Assembly: GCF_004135365.1 (NCBI RefSeq)
Contig: NZ_CP035492.1
Span: forward strand, 3,045,001-3,109,000
From: Paenibacillus protaetiae
GTDB lineage: Bacteria > Bacillota > Bacilli > Paenibacillales > Paenibacillaceae
Reading direction: 5' to 3'
Length of the DNA: 64,000 nucleotides
Positions within the stretch are counted from its first letter, which is position 1. Every line of letters begins with the position of its first letter. This document shows, in pieces, positions 37,909-47,275 of the stretch. Both the position numbers and the translations under genes were made by a program. The notes beneath the pieces are model-generated. The model was not told where the DNA came from and did no database searches. It saw only the letters and a list, made by a program, of their open reading frames with translations.

Positions 37909-39744
37909 TTATGCTCCTAGTATAGCGCCAGTCCTCTTTTCTTTCAAAGCAGGCAGCATAATGGCAACGGTTGTGCCGACCTGAAGCTGGCTCTGAATAT
38001 CCATAGTGCCGTTATGGCTCTGAATAATGCGGTGGCTGATCATCATCCCGAGTCCGGTTCCGCTTTCTTTGCTCGTTACAAACGGCTGGCCGATTTTGGG
38101 CAGCATATCCTCCGGAATGCCCACCCCTTCATCGGTAATGGTCACCGCAACAAGCTGTTCCGGCTTCAGCGCAATATGGATATGGACATTGCCGCCGCTC
38201 GGCATAGCTTCAATAGCGTTCTTGAGCACATTAATAAAAACTTGCTTCAGCTGGTTTTCTTCACAGGAGACGATACACGCCTGATTCGTAAACGACGTCT
38301 TGAAAATTACATTCCGAAGATGCGCTTCGCTCTCCAGCAGCGACAGCACCTCTCCGAATACGGTCCGCACGTCTTTTGATGTAAACCTAGTCGCTTGCGG
38401 CTTCGATAAAATAAGGAACTCCCCGACAATCAAATTAATCCGGTCGAGCTCGGATAACATCAGATTAGTATGCTCCGGATTCATTTGGCTCGTTTGCCGC
38501 TGGATTTGCAGGAAACCGCGAAGCGTAGTCAGCGGATTGCGGATTTCATGCGCAACCCCGGCTGCCAGTTCTCCTACGATGGTCAGCTTCTCCGAACGTT
38601 TTAACAGCTCCTCCATTTTGTTGCGGCTTCTCATATCGCGCGTAATGGAAGCGAACCCTTGTATCGTGCCGGACGAATCACGGATTGCCGATGTCGATAC
38701 GCTGACCGGAATAATTTCTCCGGACTTCGACATTCGCTCCGTCTCCTGCGCAGGCAAAACCTTGCCTTCCATCAGCGATTGTATAATCAAACGCATTTCC
38801 ATCCGGTGGTTTTCCGGTACAAGCTGCAAATGCTGGCCAACCGCTTCCTCTGCAGAATATTCAAACAGCTTCTCGAACGCAAGGTTCACCTGTATAATGA
38901 CGCCATTCAAATCCGCAACATGAATCGCATCGCTGGTATGATTAATGAAGGACTCCAAATATTCTTTCATCTGGCGGTTTTCCTCAAACGCTTTGCGCAG
39001 CTTGTCCATATAAATGCTCAAATTTTGTGACATCGCATTGACTTTAAGCGCCAGCAAACTAAATTCGTCATGGCCTTTCACTTTAATCACCGACTGAAAC
39101 CGGCCAAGCGAAACCTCGTTTATTTTCCATATAATTTGTTTGATTGGCCGGAGCATCAGCGCCGCCATCAAATAACTGCAGGTCAGCACCACTGCCAGCG
39201 TTATGCCGTAATAAATGAAGGAGCGGTTGCGCCGATCCGTCAAAATGTGGTTCAGCGGCGTTGTATCGTATACAATCATCAATACCGAAGGAGCCAGCTC
39301 GGAACTGCTGTAATAGCTTTTGACATAATTATGCCCGTCCATCGTGAACTTTCTTGTGACGTATCCATTCGCTAATGCGGCATGGCCGTACGCTTGGTCC
39401 TCCTTCGTTTCCCTAAAATGATGAAAAGCCTCTTCATCGCTGGCATATGCAGCAGTCCCGACGGTTTCATTCGACGGGTTGAAAATGACAAATTCTTTAA
39501 TGTACGGCTGCATGCCTTGTACAATTCCTTTGATGATGGCTTTCATCTCTTGCCTGGTGGCCTCATTCTCCTTCTGATCAGCGGCGTACACAAGCGCCAA
39601 TTGCTCCGAAGTTTGCTTGAGCATCCGGTCGTTTTCGTGCCAAATGTTGCGATTTACAAAGGATTCATTCAAAATGGTGAGAAATACAAACACCACCATA
39701 ATTAATAAAGAAATGCTGATCGTAAACTTGGTCTTAAACGACAT
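37909..39744 (-). CDS. Sporulation-type sensor histidine kinase (Cache-like, HAMP, PAS)
   Basis: The 611-residue protein has two membrane helices (about residues 8-28 and 182-203) around an extracytoplasmic sensor. A HAMP linker (ALMLRPIKQI), a PAS domain (TSDAIHVADLNGVIIQVNLAF), HisKA with phospho-acceptor His in AAGVAHEIRNPLTTLRGFLQ, and HATPase_c boxes (NVLKNAIEAMP, DEGVGIP, GTGLGM) follow. The kinase half resembles the sporulation kinases that phosphorylate Spo0F, which is also in this window, so it may feed the phosphorelay. No response regulator is adjacent. SD AAAGGATG precedes ATG 39744. Confidence 0.9.
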   Translation of the reverse strand: MSFKTKFTISISLLIMVVFVFLTILNESFVNRNIWHENDRMLKQTSEQLALVYAADQKENEATRQEMKAIIKGIVQGMQPYIKEFVIFNPSNETVGTAAYASDEEAFHHFRETKEDQAYGHAALANGYVTRKFTMDGHNYVKSYYSSSELAPSVLMIVYDTTPLNHILTDRRNRSFIYYGITLAVVLTCSYLMAALMLRPIKQIIWKINEVSLGRFQSVIKVKGHDEFSLLALKVNAMSQNLSIYMDKLRKAFEENRQMKEYLESFINHTSDAIHVADLNGVIIQVNLAFEKLFEYSAEEAVGQHLQLVPENHRMEMRLIIQSLMEGKVLPAQETERMSKSGEIIPVSVSTSAIRDSSGTIQGFASITRDMRSRNKMEELLKRSEKLTIVGELAAGVAHEIRNPLTTLRGFLQIQRQTSQMNPEHTNLMLSELDRINLIVGEFLILSKPQATRFTSKDVRTVFGEVLSLLESEAHLRNVIFKTSFTNQACIVSCEENQLKQVFINVLKNAIEAMPSGGNVHIHIALKPEQLVAVTITDEGVGIPEDMLPKIGQPFVTSKESGTGLGMMISHRIIQSHNGTMDIQSQLQVGTTVAIMLPALKEKRTGAILGA

Positions 39745-39833
39745 GTTATGCACATCCTTTGAATGGGGCATCGTCTCAGCATGGGCAAGCATTTTCCGTT
39801 CAGATAATTCTATTAAAACAACTTGCGCACAAG

Positions 39834-39927
39834 TTGTTCACATAATCAACAATTTACCCACAGCATTTATGGTAAAATGTGCGTAAAAACGTGGATAACC
39901 CCAACGTTACCCACAGAGTTATCCACT
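39834..39927. promoter_or_regulatory. Cluster of five DnaA-box-like 9-mers
   Basis: Within 94 bp between the kinase and tadA genes: TTGTTCACA (39834-39842), TTACCCACA (39854-39862), TTATCCACG on the minus strand (39890-39898), TTACCCACA (39907-39915) and TTATCCACT (39919-39927). Each differs from the consensus TTATNCACA at one position. The segment precedes tadA by about 85 bp and is locally AT-rich. Confidence 0.65.
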
Positions 39928-39990
39928 TCGTGTTAACAATCGATCATTTGTTCGTTGGACAACCGATTTATTTGTACGGGTAAAACATAA

Positions 39991-40476
<486 letters not shown>

Positions 40477-40492
40477 TATCATCTATTATACG

Positions 40493-40660
40493 TTAATGAT
40501 ATTTGCTTTTTTCCAATTGTTGCAGGGCAACAATAAGCTCGTCAGCTTCTTCGCTAATGGCCAGCACCTCGGGATCCGTCAGACTGCCGCGAGCCTCTGC
40601 CATTTCATGAAGCTTCAGCCGCAGCGATTGTAGTTGTTTGAGCAGTTTTTCTTTGTCCAT
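40493..40660 (-). CDS. Spo0E-family aspartyl-phosphate phosphatase
   Basis: This 55-residue protein (MDKEKLLKQL...) fits the two-helix Spo0E family, which dephosphorylates Spo0A~P and lowers sporulation. The signature region reads SLTDPEVLAISEEADELI, aligned with the usual (S)Q-E-L-D core as SEEAD. That substitution at the signature could weaken or alter target choice. The SD is poor or distant (GAGGAG, 14 nt). It is convergent with tadA, with a shared weak stem (AATATCAT/ATGATATT) at the junction. Confidence 0.75.
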   Translation of the reverse strand: MDKEKLLKQLQSLRLKLHEMAEARGSLTDPEVLAISEEADELIVALQQLEKSKYH

Positions 40661-40904
40661 AGCTCGCTTTGGCGCTCCTCATCTTCACTCATGTGGTAAT
40701 GTACTTATTATACGCTTTTGGCGTCTTGGTGTTTGTAAAAATCTGTCGACAATGGGCGCTAATTTTCAATTATTTTTCGACAAAGATAGTTGTTTTCCTT
40801 TATATATTAGTTCTTTTTACCTAGTAAATTAATTCCAAGTTCTATCGCCATTAGCTGAAAATATGGGTATATTAGTGGAATGACTTTATGCAAGGGAGAT
40901 TGGC

Positions 40905-42368
40905 ATGAGAAACAGACCATTATTTATCCATGCGGCCCGTATTCTGCTATGCAGCATATGGATCGCCGCACTGCTTTTTCCCGGCTTGCTCGCAGCGGGA
41001 AGCGGCAGCGCCCATGCAGCCGGGAAAACAATCGTGATGGGCACATCCCCCGACTATCCGCCATATGAAAATGTGGATGCGAAAAACAGCGGGGAAATTG
41101 TCGGGCTTGATATCGACATCGCAAAGGCAATAGCCCAAAAATTAGGCTATACCCTGGAAATCAAAAGCATGGACTTCAACGGCCTTATTGCTGCGCTGCA
41201 GACAAAACGGGTTGATTTTGTCATGTCCGGCATGTCGGCCACAGAAGAGCGCAAGCAGTCCGTTGATTTTTCCGACGTGTATTATTTGGCCCGGAATACC
41301 ATCATTTCCGCCAAAAGTGACGGTTATACGACGCTGGAGCAGCTGGAAGGCAAACGAATCGGCGTACAGCTGGGTTCCACGCAGGAAGCTGCGGTGAAGG
41401 ATGTTCAAGATGCCACGCTCGTAAAGCTGAACAAAATTACCGACCTGATCCAGGAGTTGAAATCCGGCCGGATTGATGCTGCAATCGTGGAGGATGCCGT
41501 AGCTGCCGATGTAGCGCAAAGCAATCCGGATTTTGCCGTGAACTATTTACCGCCGGGCAGCGACGGTTATGCGATTGCTTTTCCGAAAGGTTCCGATCTG
41601 ACGGACAAGTTTAACCGTGAGCTTGAAGACATGAAGCAATCCGGCGAGCTGGACAAGCTGACGGACAAATGGTTTGCTGCTTCTTCCGATAAGAAGAAGA
41701 GCAGCGATAAGTTCCTCGATTTTGGCATTTTGAAAGGTTACGTTCCTTACATGCTGAAGGGCATTTATGTGACACTGCTCTTTACGATCGTGTCAGCCTT
41801 GTTTGGTTTTGTATGGGGCTTTATTCTGACGCTGTTCAAGCTGTCGCGTATTTGGCCGCTGCGCTGGTTCGCTACCGCCTATACTTCGGTATTCCGCGGC
41901 ACACCGTTGCTGCTGCAGCTGTTTCTTATTTATTTCGCAACGCCGCAGCTTACCGGCTACGATATTTCTACGTTGATGGCAGCCGGGCTTGCATTTGGCT
42001 TGAACTCGGCTGCGTATTTATCCGAAACGATCCGCGGCGGGATTATGTCTGTCGATAAAGGACAGCGGGAAGCGGCAATGGCGCTTGGCATCCCGTCCAG
42101 CCTGACGATGGTGCGCATTATTTTGCCGCAAGCGGTTAAATCGATTTTACCGGCTTTGGTGAACGAGTGCGTGGCGCTGATTAAAGAATCGTCGCTGGTG
42201 TCGGTCATCGGTGTACAAGATATTTTGCGCCGGGCGAGCGTGATTCAGGCTACGGAATACCGCGCATTTGAGGCGCTGCTGTTTGCCGGCGCGATCTATT
42301 ACGTGCTGGTGCTGATAATGACTTCGCTTGCGAAGATGCTTGAAAGGAGGCTGCGTCGCGGTGATTAA
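40905..42368 (+). CDS. Amino-acid ABC transporter: fused substrate-binding and permease protein
   Basis: The 487-residue protein joins a secreted solute-binding domain to a permease. Residues 1-39 are a signal/anchor ending near AHAAGK. Residues 40-265 form the type 3 binding fold (GTSPDYPPYE, GLDIDIAKAIAQKLG, FVMSGMSATEERKQ). Residues 275-487 form a His/Glu/Gln-type permease (FRGTPLLLQLFLIYF, and the coupling EAA loop QREAAMALGIPSSLTMVRIILPQA). Likely cargo is glutamine, arginine or a similar polar amino acid. The ATPase gene overlaps its end by 8 bp. Confidence 0.93.
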   Translation: MRNRPLFIHAARILLCSIWIAALLFPGLLAAGSGSAHAAGKTIVMGTSPDYPPYENVDAKNSGEIVGLDIDIAKAIAQKLGYTLEIKSMDFNGLIAALQTKRVDFVMSGMSATEERKQSVDFSDVYYLARNTIISAKSDGYTTLEQLEGKRIGVQLGSTQEAAVKDVQDATLVKLNKITDLIQELKSGRIDAAIVEDAVAADVAQSNPDFAVNYLPPGSDGYAIAFPKGSDLTDKFNRELEDMKQSGELDKLTDKWFAASSDKKKSSDKFLDFGILKGYVPYMLKGIYVTLLFTIVSALFGFVWGFILTLFKLSRIWPLRWFATAYTSVFRGTPLLLQLFLIYFATPQLTGYDISTLMAAGLAFGLNSAAYLSETIRGGIMSVDKGQREAAMALGIPSSLTMVRIILPQAVKSILPALVNECVALIKESSLVSVIGVQDILRRASVIQATEYRAFEALLFAGAIYYVLVLIMTSLAKMLERRLRRGD

Positions 42369-43083
42369 AGTCGAACAGCTGACCAAATCCTTCGGCAAAC
42401 ATGAGGTGCTGAAAGGAATTACAACGACCGTGGACAAGGGCGAGGTTGTCGCGCTGATCGGGCCGTCCGGCTCGGGCAAATCAACCTTTCTCCGCTGCTT
42501 GAATTTACTGGAGAAGCCGACTTCCGGCTCGATTACGATTAACGGACAGGTCATCACAGACCCGCGGGCAGATATCGTCCGCATTCGCCAGGGCATCGGC
42601 ATGGTGTTCCAGCATTTTAACCTGTTCCCGCATTTGACGGTAATCGACAATATTACGTTTGCGCCCCGCAAAGTCAAAGGCGTCCCTGCGGAGCAAGCAC
42701 GTCTGGCCGCGCTGGAGCTGCTGCGCCGGGTTGGCCTCGAAGATAAAGCCGAGATGTATCCGGCCCGCCTGTCCGGCGGCCAAAAACAGCGTGTAGCGAT
42801 TGCCCGCAGCCTGGCGATGGAACCGGAAATTATGCTTTTTGACGAGCCGACGTCCGCGCTGGACCCAGAAATGGTCAAAGAAGTGCTGAACGTTATCCGT
42901 GATTTGGCACAAACCGGCATGACGATGATGATTGTGACGCACGAAATGAAATTCGCTCGAGAAGCGGCCGGCACGATTTATTTCCTGGACCAAGGCCAGC
43001 TTGTCGAAAAAGCTGCGCCATCGGCGTTCTTCAGCTCGCCGCAAAGCGCGAGAGCGAAGACGTTCCTGGAACAGGTGCTGTAG
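42361..43083 (+). CDS. Amino-acid ABC transporter ATP-binding protein (GlnQ-like)
   Basis: The 240-residue protein has Walker A GPSGSGKST, Q-loop VFQHFNLFPHLTV, signature LSGGQKQRVAIARSLA, Walker B IMLFDEPTSALDPE and switch His VTHEM. It powers the fused binding/permease protein. GTG 42361 has GGAGG 10 nt upstream and overlaps the previous gene, so the two are coupled. Confidence 0.96.
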   Translation: MIKVEQLTKSFGKHEVLKGITTTVDKGEVVALIGPSGSGKSTFLRCLNLLEKPTSGSITINGQVITDPRADIVRIRQGIGMVFQHFNLFPHLTVIDNITFAPRKVKGVPAEQARLAALELLRRVGLEDKAEMYPARLSGGQKQRVAIARSLAMEPEIMLFDEPTSALDPEMVKEVLNVIRDLAQTGMTMMIVTHEMKFAREAAGTIYFLDQGQLVEKAAPSAFFSSPQSARAKTFLEQVL

Positions 43084-43169
43084 CGTGTAACGCCCACTAA
43101 GCAGGGCTGTGCTTAAGCCGTGCGCGATAAGTGTCTGCACAGCCCTCTTGCAGCTTGCCTGCAGCGGAA

Positions 43170-43230
43170 AAACAAACAAAGCCCGAAGGCCGTCCATCAA
43201 CGGACAATCCTCCGGGCTTTGTTTGTTTTA
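43170..43230 (+). terminator. Terminator of the amino-acid ABC operon
   Basis: AAACAAACAAAGCCCG ... CGGGCTTTGTTTGTTTTATTT with near-perfect arms. Confidence 0.9.
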
Positions 43231-43296
43231 TTTGGGAGGGAGACATGGATTTATTTGCATCATCCCTGTCCTCCATGATAAAATAATATCCGATGC

Positions 43297-43373
43297 GCGC
43301 CCGTAGCTCAGCAGGATAGAGCGACAGTTTCCTAAACTGCAGGTCGTACGTTCGAATCGTATCGGGCGCGCCA
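43297..43373 (+). tRNA. tRNA-Arg (anticodon CCT)
   Basis: 77-nt cloverleaf: acceptor GCGCCCG/CGGGCGC, D-stem GCTC/GAGC, anticodon loop TTCCTAA (anticodon CCT, reads AGG), T-loop TTCGAAT, encoded CCA end. The outermost anticodon-stem pair is A-C as read. Confidence 0.93.
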
Positions 43374-43382
43374 TTTATCGTA

Positions 43383-43407
43383 AACCTTGTTCTTGCAAGG
43401 TTTTTTG
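43383..43407 (+). terminator. tRNA-Arg terminator
   Basis: AACCTTG-TTCTTG-CAAGGTT then TTTT, 10 bp after the tRNA. Confidence 0.9.
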
Positions 43408-43797
43408 TTTTTTTATGGACAATTAGGACTCACAGTTTCCTCCAGGGAAATGAGTAGACTGTTGTTCCTCTTTGACCAAGCCCGCAGGCTCGTTCCCTCC
43501 GATAGTCAATGGCAGCTTAAACAAGAATAAACAGTCGAAAGGAAAACGTTATTGTCATTGGACGAAACGAACATCTATTAATTCCCCTACTACTCTCCCC
43601 TCCCAATTCAGCATCCCTGAACCGAGTAAGTTATCTGCAATCGAAAAACATTTTGAAATTCATATTCTTTCTTGGGGTGGCGTTGAAGACTGAGACCGCC
43701 TAACAAGGTTATTCACCTTCAGAGCGTTCATCCACCGTATGAGTGCAAACCGGCCGGGGTGCCGGGCCGGACCGACTGAAACATGAATCTGCAAGCA
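43408..43797. other. 390-bp intergenic stretch with no supported gene
   Basis: An open frame of about 70 codons on the plus strand (43472-43693) has no SD and no recognisable motif. I see no promoter or repeat that explains the space. Confidence 0.6.
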
Positions 43798-43858
43798 TAA
43801 AAATGCACCCCCTACACTGTCATTGGAGATTTTCCAATGGCCATTATAAGGGGTGCAA
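43798..43858 (-). terminator. Terminator of the siderophore uptake operon
   Basis: Minus strand TGCACCCC with inner CATTGGA/TCCAATG stem, closing GGGGTGCATTTTTAT. It lies about 145 bp past the last permease stop. Confidence 0.8.
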
Positions 43859-43868
43859 TTCAGTTCGG

Positions 43869-43980
43869 TTATGCACAGGGAACTTTCCGATTGTGGACGG
43901 ATTGCCCTCAAACCGCAAAACTGCGCTTATCCACATGTTGATAATGCAAATGAAGCGAAACCGCTCAGGTTTGTGGATAG
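43869..43980. promoter_or_regulatory. Second group of DnaA boxes
   Basis: Two perfect boxes, TTATGCACA (43869-43877) and TTATCCACA (43927-43935), and one single-mismatch box CTATCCACA on the minus strand (43972-43980). They lie within 112 bp between the permease stop and the operon terminator. Confidence 0.6.
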
Positions 43981-44001
43981 CGAGTAAGGGGACAGAGCAA
44001 G

Positions 44002-45014
44002 CTACTCTTCTTTAAACAGCAATAGATAAAGGAAATAAGGCCCTCCGATAAACGCAACCATGATGCCTGCCGCAATGCCGTCCGGCTCCCAAATATTGCG
44101 CCCGATCGTGTCAGCCAGCAGCAACAGCCATCCGCCGATCAGAATGGATATCGGTAAAAAACGCTGGTGCCTTGGACCAACCAAAGCCCTCGCAATATGC
44201 GGCGCCATCAGGCCGATAAAGGCGATGCCGCCCGTAACCGACACGGCCGCAGCCGCCAGGGCAACAGCTGCCAGCAGCAGCAGAATGCGGTCTTTGCGAA
44301 TGGCTACGCCTGCACCAACGGCGGAATGCTCGCTTAATGAAAACAAATTAAGCGCTCTTGATTTGTACAACGCGTAAGGCACCAATATGACCAGCCAAGG
44401 CAGCAAGGCCATAATAAACGGCCAGTCTACCCCCAGACGCTGCCGGCGAGCCACTTGGAAATGAAATCTACTTTGGTGCGGTCAACCGAAGACATGAGCA
44501 CGATCATCACGCCGGATAACGCCAGCGAGAAGCCGACGCCGGTAATGACCATCCGGATCGGCTGAATGCCTTCGCCCCGTGTATACGAAAATGCATAGAT
44601 CAGAAAAGCGGTTGCCACCGCTCCGGCAAAGGCCATCAGCGGAATGACATAAACAAACGTATCGACGTTAATCGGCGCAAACAGGAAGTATACCGTGACG
44701 CCAACTCCCGCACCCGCATTAATGCCGATGATTCCCGGATCGGCCAGCTCATTACGGGTAATCCCTTGCAATAAAGCGCCGGACAACGCCAGCGCCATGC
44801 CTGCAAGCAGCGTAATGAGCATCCGGGGCAGCCGGACCGAAAACAATACGAAATGATCTTCGAATGTTCCATGGCCCATAATCGTCGGGATAAGCCGGTC
44901 CAGCGATACGGGAGACGCTCCAATGCCGAGGCCGATCACAAATGTCGCCGCAATAAGAAGCAGCAGGAACACCACGATAACCGGCTGCTTGCGAAGAAAT
45001 GTAAGTTTGATCAT
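44002..45014 (-). pseudogene. FecCD-family iron-siderophore ABC permease, one apparent frameshift
   Basis: Two frames encode one permease of about 337 residues. The first ends KWLAGSVWG and the second continues VDWPFIMALLPWL once one G is added to the five-base run at 44430-44434. Family segments are present: RLPRMLITLLAGMALALSGA, NELADPGIIGINAGAGVGV and GGIAFIGLMAPHIARALVG. It pairs with the upstream FecCD gene as the second half of the permease dimer, overlapping it by 4 bp. Most likely intact in the organism. Confidence 0.88.
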
Positions 45015-46039
45015 GATACCGAGCGCACTCCTTTACGGACGATAAACAAAAAGAACGGCAAGCCTATAATCGCGACGATCGAAGCAACCGGCGTCTCGAA
45101 TGGAACGTTGATCATCCGGCCCAGCGTATCGGCAAACACCATAAACGTGCCGCCCGCAATCGCGGACAGCGGCAAAATCGTACGGTAGTTCGTTCCGGCC
45201 AGCGTCCGGATCAGATGCGGAATCATTAAGCCAACAAACGCCAGGTTGCCGACGAGGGCAACGGCTGCGCCCGCCAGCAGCGTAATGAGCACGTACAGGG
45301 CAATTTTAACTTGTGTCGTCCGAAGCCCCAGCCCCACCGCAACGTTCTCGTTCAAGCTGAGGATCGTCAATTGCCGGGATAATAAAAGCGAAGCGATGAC
45401 ACATGCCACGATAACCGGAGCAATCGTTGTGACTTGGCTCCAGGTTGTGCCAACCAGCCCGCCGGATGTCCACATGGAGACGCTTTTGGCTATCTTATAA
45501 TGAAGGCTGATCGCATCAGCCACCGCGCCAAGCAGCGCCGAAACCGCAGATCCCGCCAGCACCATCCGGAGCGGCGACACTTTCCTTTTACGTAAAGAAG
45601 CGATGCCGAAGACGACCATCGCGCCAAATGCAGCACCAATAAAACAAGCGCACATCGTGCCGAAATACCCGGTTCCGGGAATAAGCGCAAATGAAATCGC
45701 CAGCGCTGCATTCGCGCCTGCAGTCAAGCCCAGGAGCCCGGGATCGGCAAGCGGGTTGCGGGTCAAGCCCTGCATAATGGCGCCCGCCACTGCCAAGGCA
45801 GATCCGACCAGGACGCCCCCTACCTCGCGCGGCAGCCGAAGCTCGCGGATGACGGAAATATCTTCGCCCGCAGCGTGCGGATTCGTGAGCGCGCTCCAAA
45901 TATCGGATAACGATACGTTTTTGGCGCCCAACATAACGGCTATGGCGAACATCACGACAAATAAAACCAAGTTGAGGAACAGTTGGAATGCAAAAGAACC
46001 TGCCGGCTTAAACGAAAACAGTCTATTCATCTCGATCAT
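45011..46039 (-). CDS. FecCD-family iron-siderophore ABC permease
   Basis: The 342-residue, roughly ten-helix protein has the family motifs RLPREVGGVLVGSALAVAGA, RNPLADPGLLGLTAGANA and NLAFVGLMIPHLIRTLAG. It forms the membrane channel with the next gene and receives Fe-siderophore from the lipoprotein encoded upstream. No ATP-binding gene is present in the operon. The start could also be the ATG three codons on (MNRLFSF). Confidence 0.94.
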   Translation of the reverse strand: MIEMNRLFSFKPAGSFAFQLFLNLVLFVVMFAIAVMLGAKNVSLSDIWSALTNPHAAGEDISVIRELRLPREVGGVLVGSALAVAGAIMQGLTRNPLADPGLLGLTAGANAALAISFALIPGTGYFGTMCACFIGAAFGAMVVFGIASLRKRKVSPLRMVLAGSAVSALLGAVADAISLHYKIAKSVSMWTSGGLVGTTWSQVTTIAPVIVACVIASLLLSRQLTILSLNENVAVGLGLRTTQVKIALYVLITLLAGAAVALVGNLAFVGLMIPHLIRTLAGTNYRTILPLSAIAGGTFMVFADTLGRMINVPFETPVASIVAIIGLPFFLFIVRKGVRSVS

Positions 46040-46124
46040 CCGTTCTTTCTCTGCTTGCAGAAAAAGGAACGCAAAGGCGTCCCTCTTTCTTCATGTAGCG
46101 TGTAATGGTTATCTAACTTAACGA

Positions 46125-47099
46125 TTAGTTCCCCAGCAGCGATTTCGTAATGAAATCAAGCTGATAGTCCAGCGACAGCGAATCGTTGAAATAGAACGTC
46201 GTAGCGTCTACTTCAAATACACGGTTGTTTTTAACGGCCGGAATATTTTTGTAAGTGGACGTTTGTTGGAAAGAAGCATCCCCTGCCGGGTCTTTGCTGT
46301 AAAAGACGTAATCTCCCATGTACTGCGGCAAAATCTCCAGCGACAAATCATAATAGCCGTCTTTCGCCGTCATTTCTTTAACTTTATCCGGCATCTTCAA
46401 GCCCATCGCCTGATAAATGATTTCCGTGCCGCGTCCCCAGCTGTCGCCGAAGGTGTAGAGCGATTTAGCATCGCCTTCAATAACGCTGACTGTGCTGTCC
46501 GCGCCGATTTTAGCTTTGATTTGTTCGCCTGCTTTTTGGGCGCGTGCTTTAAAATCAGCGATCCAGTCGGATGCTTTTTTCTCTTGGTTAACGGCTTTGC
46601 CGATCTCCAGAATCTGCGTCAAATAGTCCACTTTGTTGTACGTGTACGTCACAACCGGAGCAATTTGCTTCAATTTATCCACGTTCTTAATATCCGTCAT
46701 CGCGATGATCAAGTCAGGTTTCACATTCAAAATGCTCTCCACGTTCTCGTCGGAAACCTCGGCAACGTCTTTCAGCTGATCTTTAAAATTCGGGTCTGAT
46801 TTCGTCCAGGAATCTACGCCGACCAGCGGAACGCCAAGCGCCAGCAGGTTTCCTGCATAGCCGGACAGGGCGACTACGCGCTGCGGATGCGCGGGAACTT
46901 CGATCGGACCGCTTTCAGACTGGTACGTTATGGTGCCGGAATCGCTGCTGTCCGCAGCATCACTTGGGCTTGGGCTTGTACTTGCATTCGGCGAGCTGTT
47001 CGCGCCGGATTTCGAATTTGCCTGGTTGCTGTTGCCGTTACCGCAGGCGCTCAGCACTAGAACAAGGCTGATTAATAGTAAGAACAATGATTTCTTCAT
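46125..47099 (-). CDS. Iron-siderophore ABC transporter substrate-binding lipoprotein
   Basis: The 324-residue protein has a signal peptide with lipobox (LVLSACG), a Ser/Asn-rich spacer and a class III (FhuD/BtuF-like) binding fold. Visible segments are AHPQRVVALSGYAGNLLALGVPLVG, NVESILNVKPDLIIAM and YMGDYVFYS. ATG 47099 has GAAGGAGAG upstream. A perfect Fur box lies 36 bp upstream, so iron should repress the operon. The likely cargo is a hydroxamate or similar ferric siderophore. Confidence 0.94.
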   Translation of the reverse strand: MKKSLFLLLISLVLVLSACGNGNSNQANSKSGANSSPNASTSPSPSDAADSSDSGTITYQSESGPIEVPAHPQRVVALSGYAGNLLALGVPLVGVDSWTKSDPNFKDQLKDVAEVSDENVESILNVKPDLIIAMTDIKNVDKLKQIAPVVTYTYNKVDYLTQILEIGKAVNQEKKASDWIADFKARAQKAGEQIKAKIGADSTVSVIEGDAKSLYTFGDSWGRGTEIIYQAMGLKMPDKVKEMTAKDGYYDLSLEILPQYMGDYVFYSKDPAGDASFQQTSTYKNIPAVKNNRVFEVDATTFYFNDSLSLDYQLDFITKSLLGN

Positions 47100-47134
47100 G
47101 GATGATACTCTCCTTCTTGATCTCTTTATGCAAT

Positions 47135-47149
47135 TGATAATCATTATCA
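47135..47149. promoter_or_regulatory. Fur box upstream of the siderophore operon
   Basis: TGATAATCATTATCA, a perfect 7-1-7 Fur operator, 36 bp before the lipoprotein start codon. Confidence 0.95.
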
Positions 47150-47207
47150 CAATTCGACTAACTAGTAGTCTAATTTTTTACAACCTTTTTGTCAACCCTA
47201 AATTACC

Positions 47208-47253
47208 AAAAAAAAGCGCAGCTGCAATCCATAGATGGACTGCAGCTGCGCTT
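47208..47253 (-). terminator. Terminator of the CLC gene
   Basis: Minus strand AAAGCGCAGCTGCAGTCC ... GGATTGCAGCTGCGCTTTTTTTT. Confidence 0.93.
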
Positions 47254-47275
47254 TCACGCGGCATTGGCATAATTC

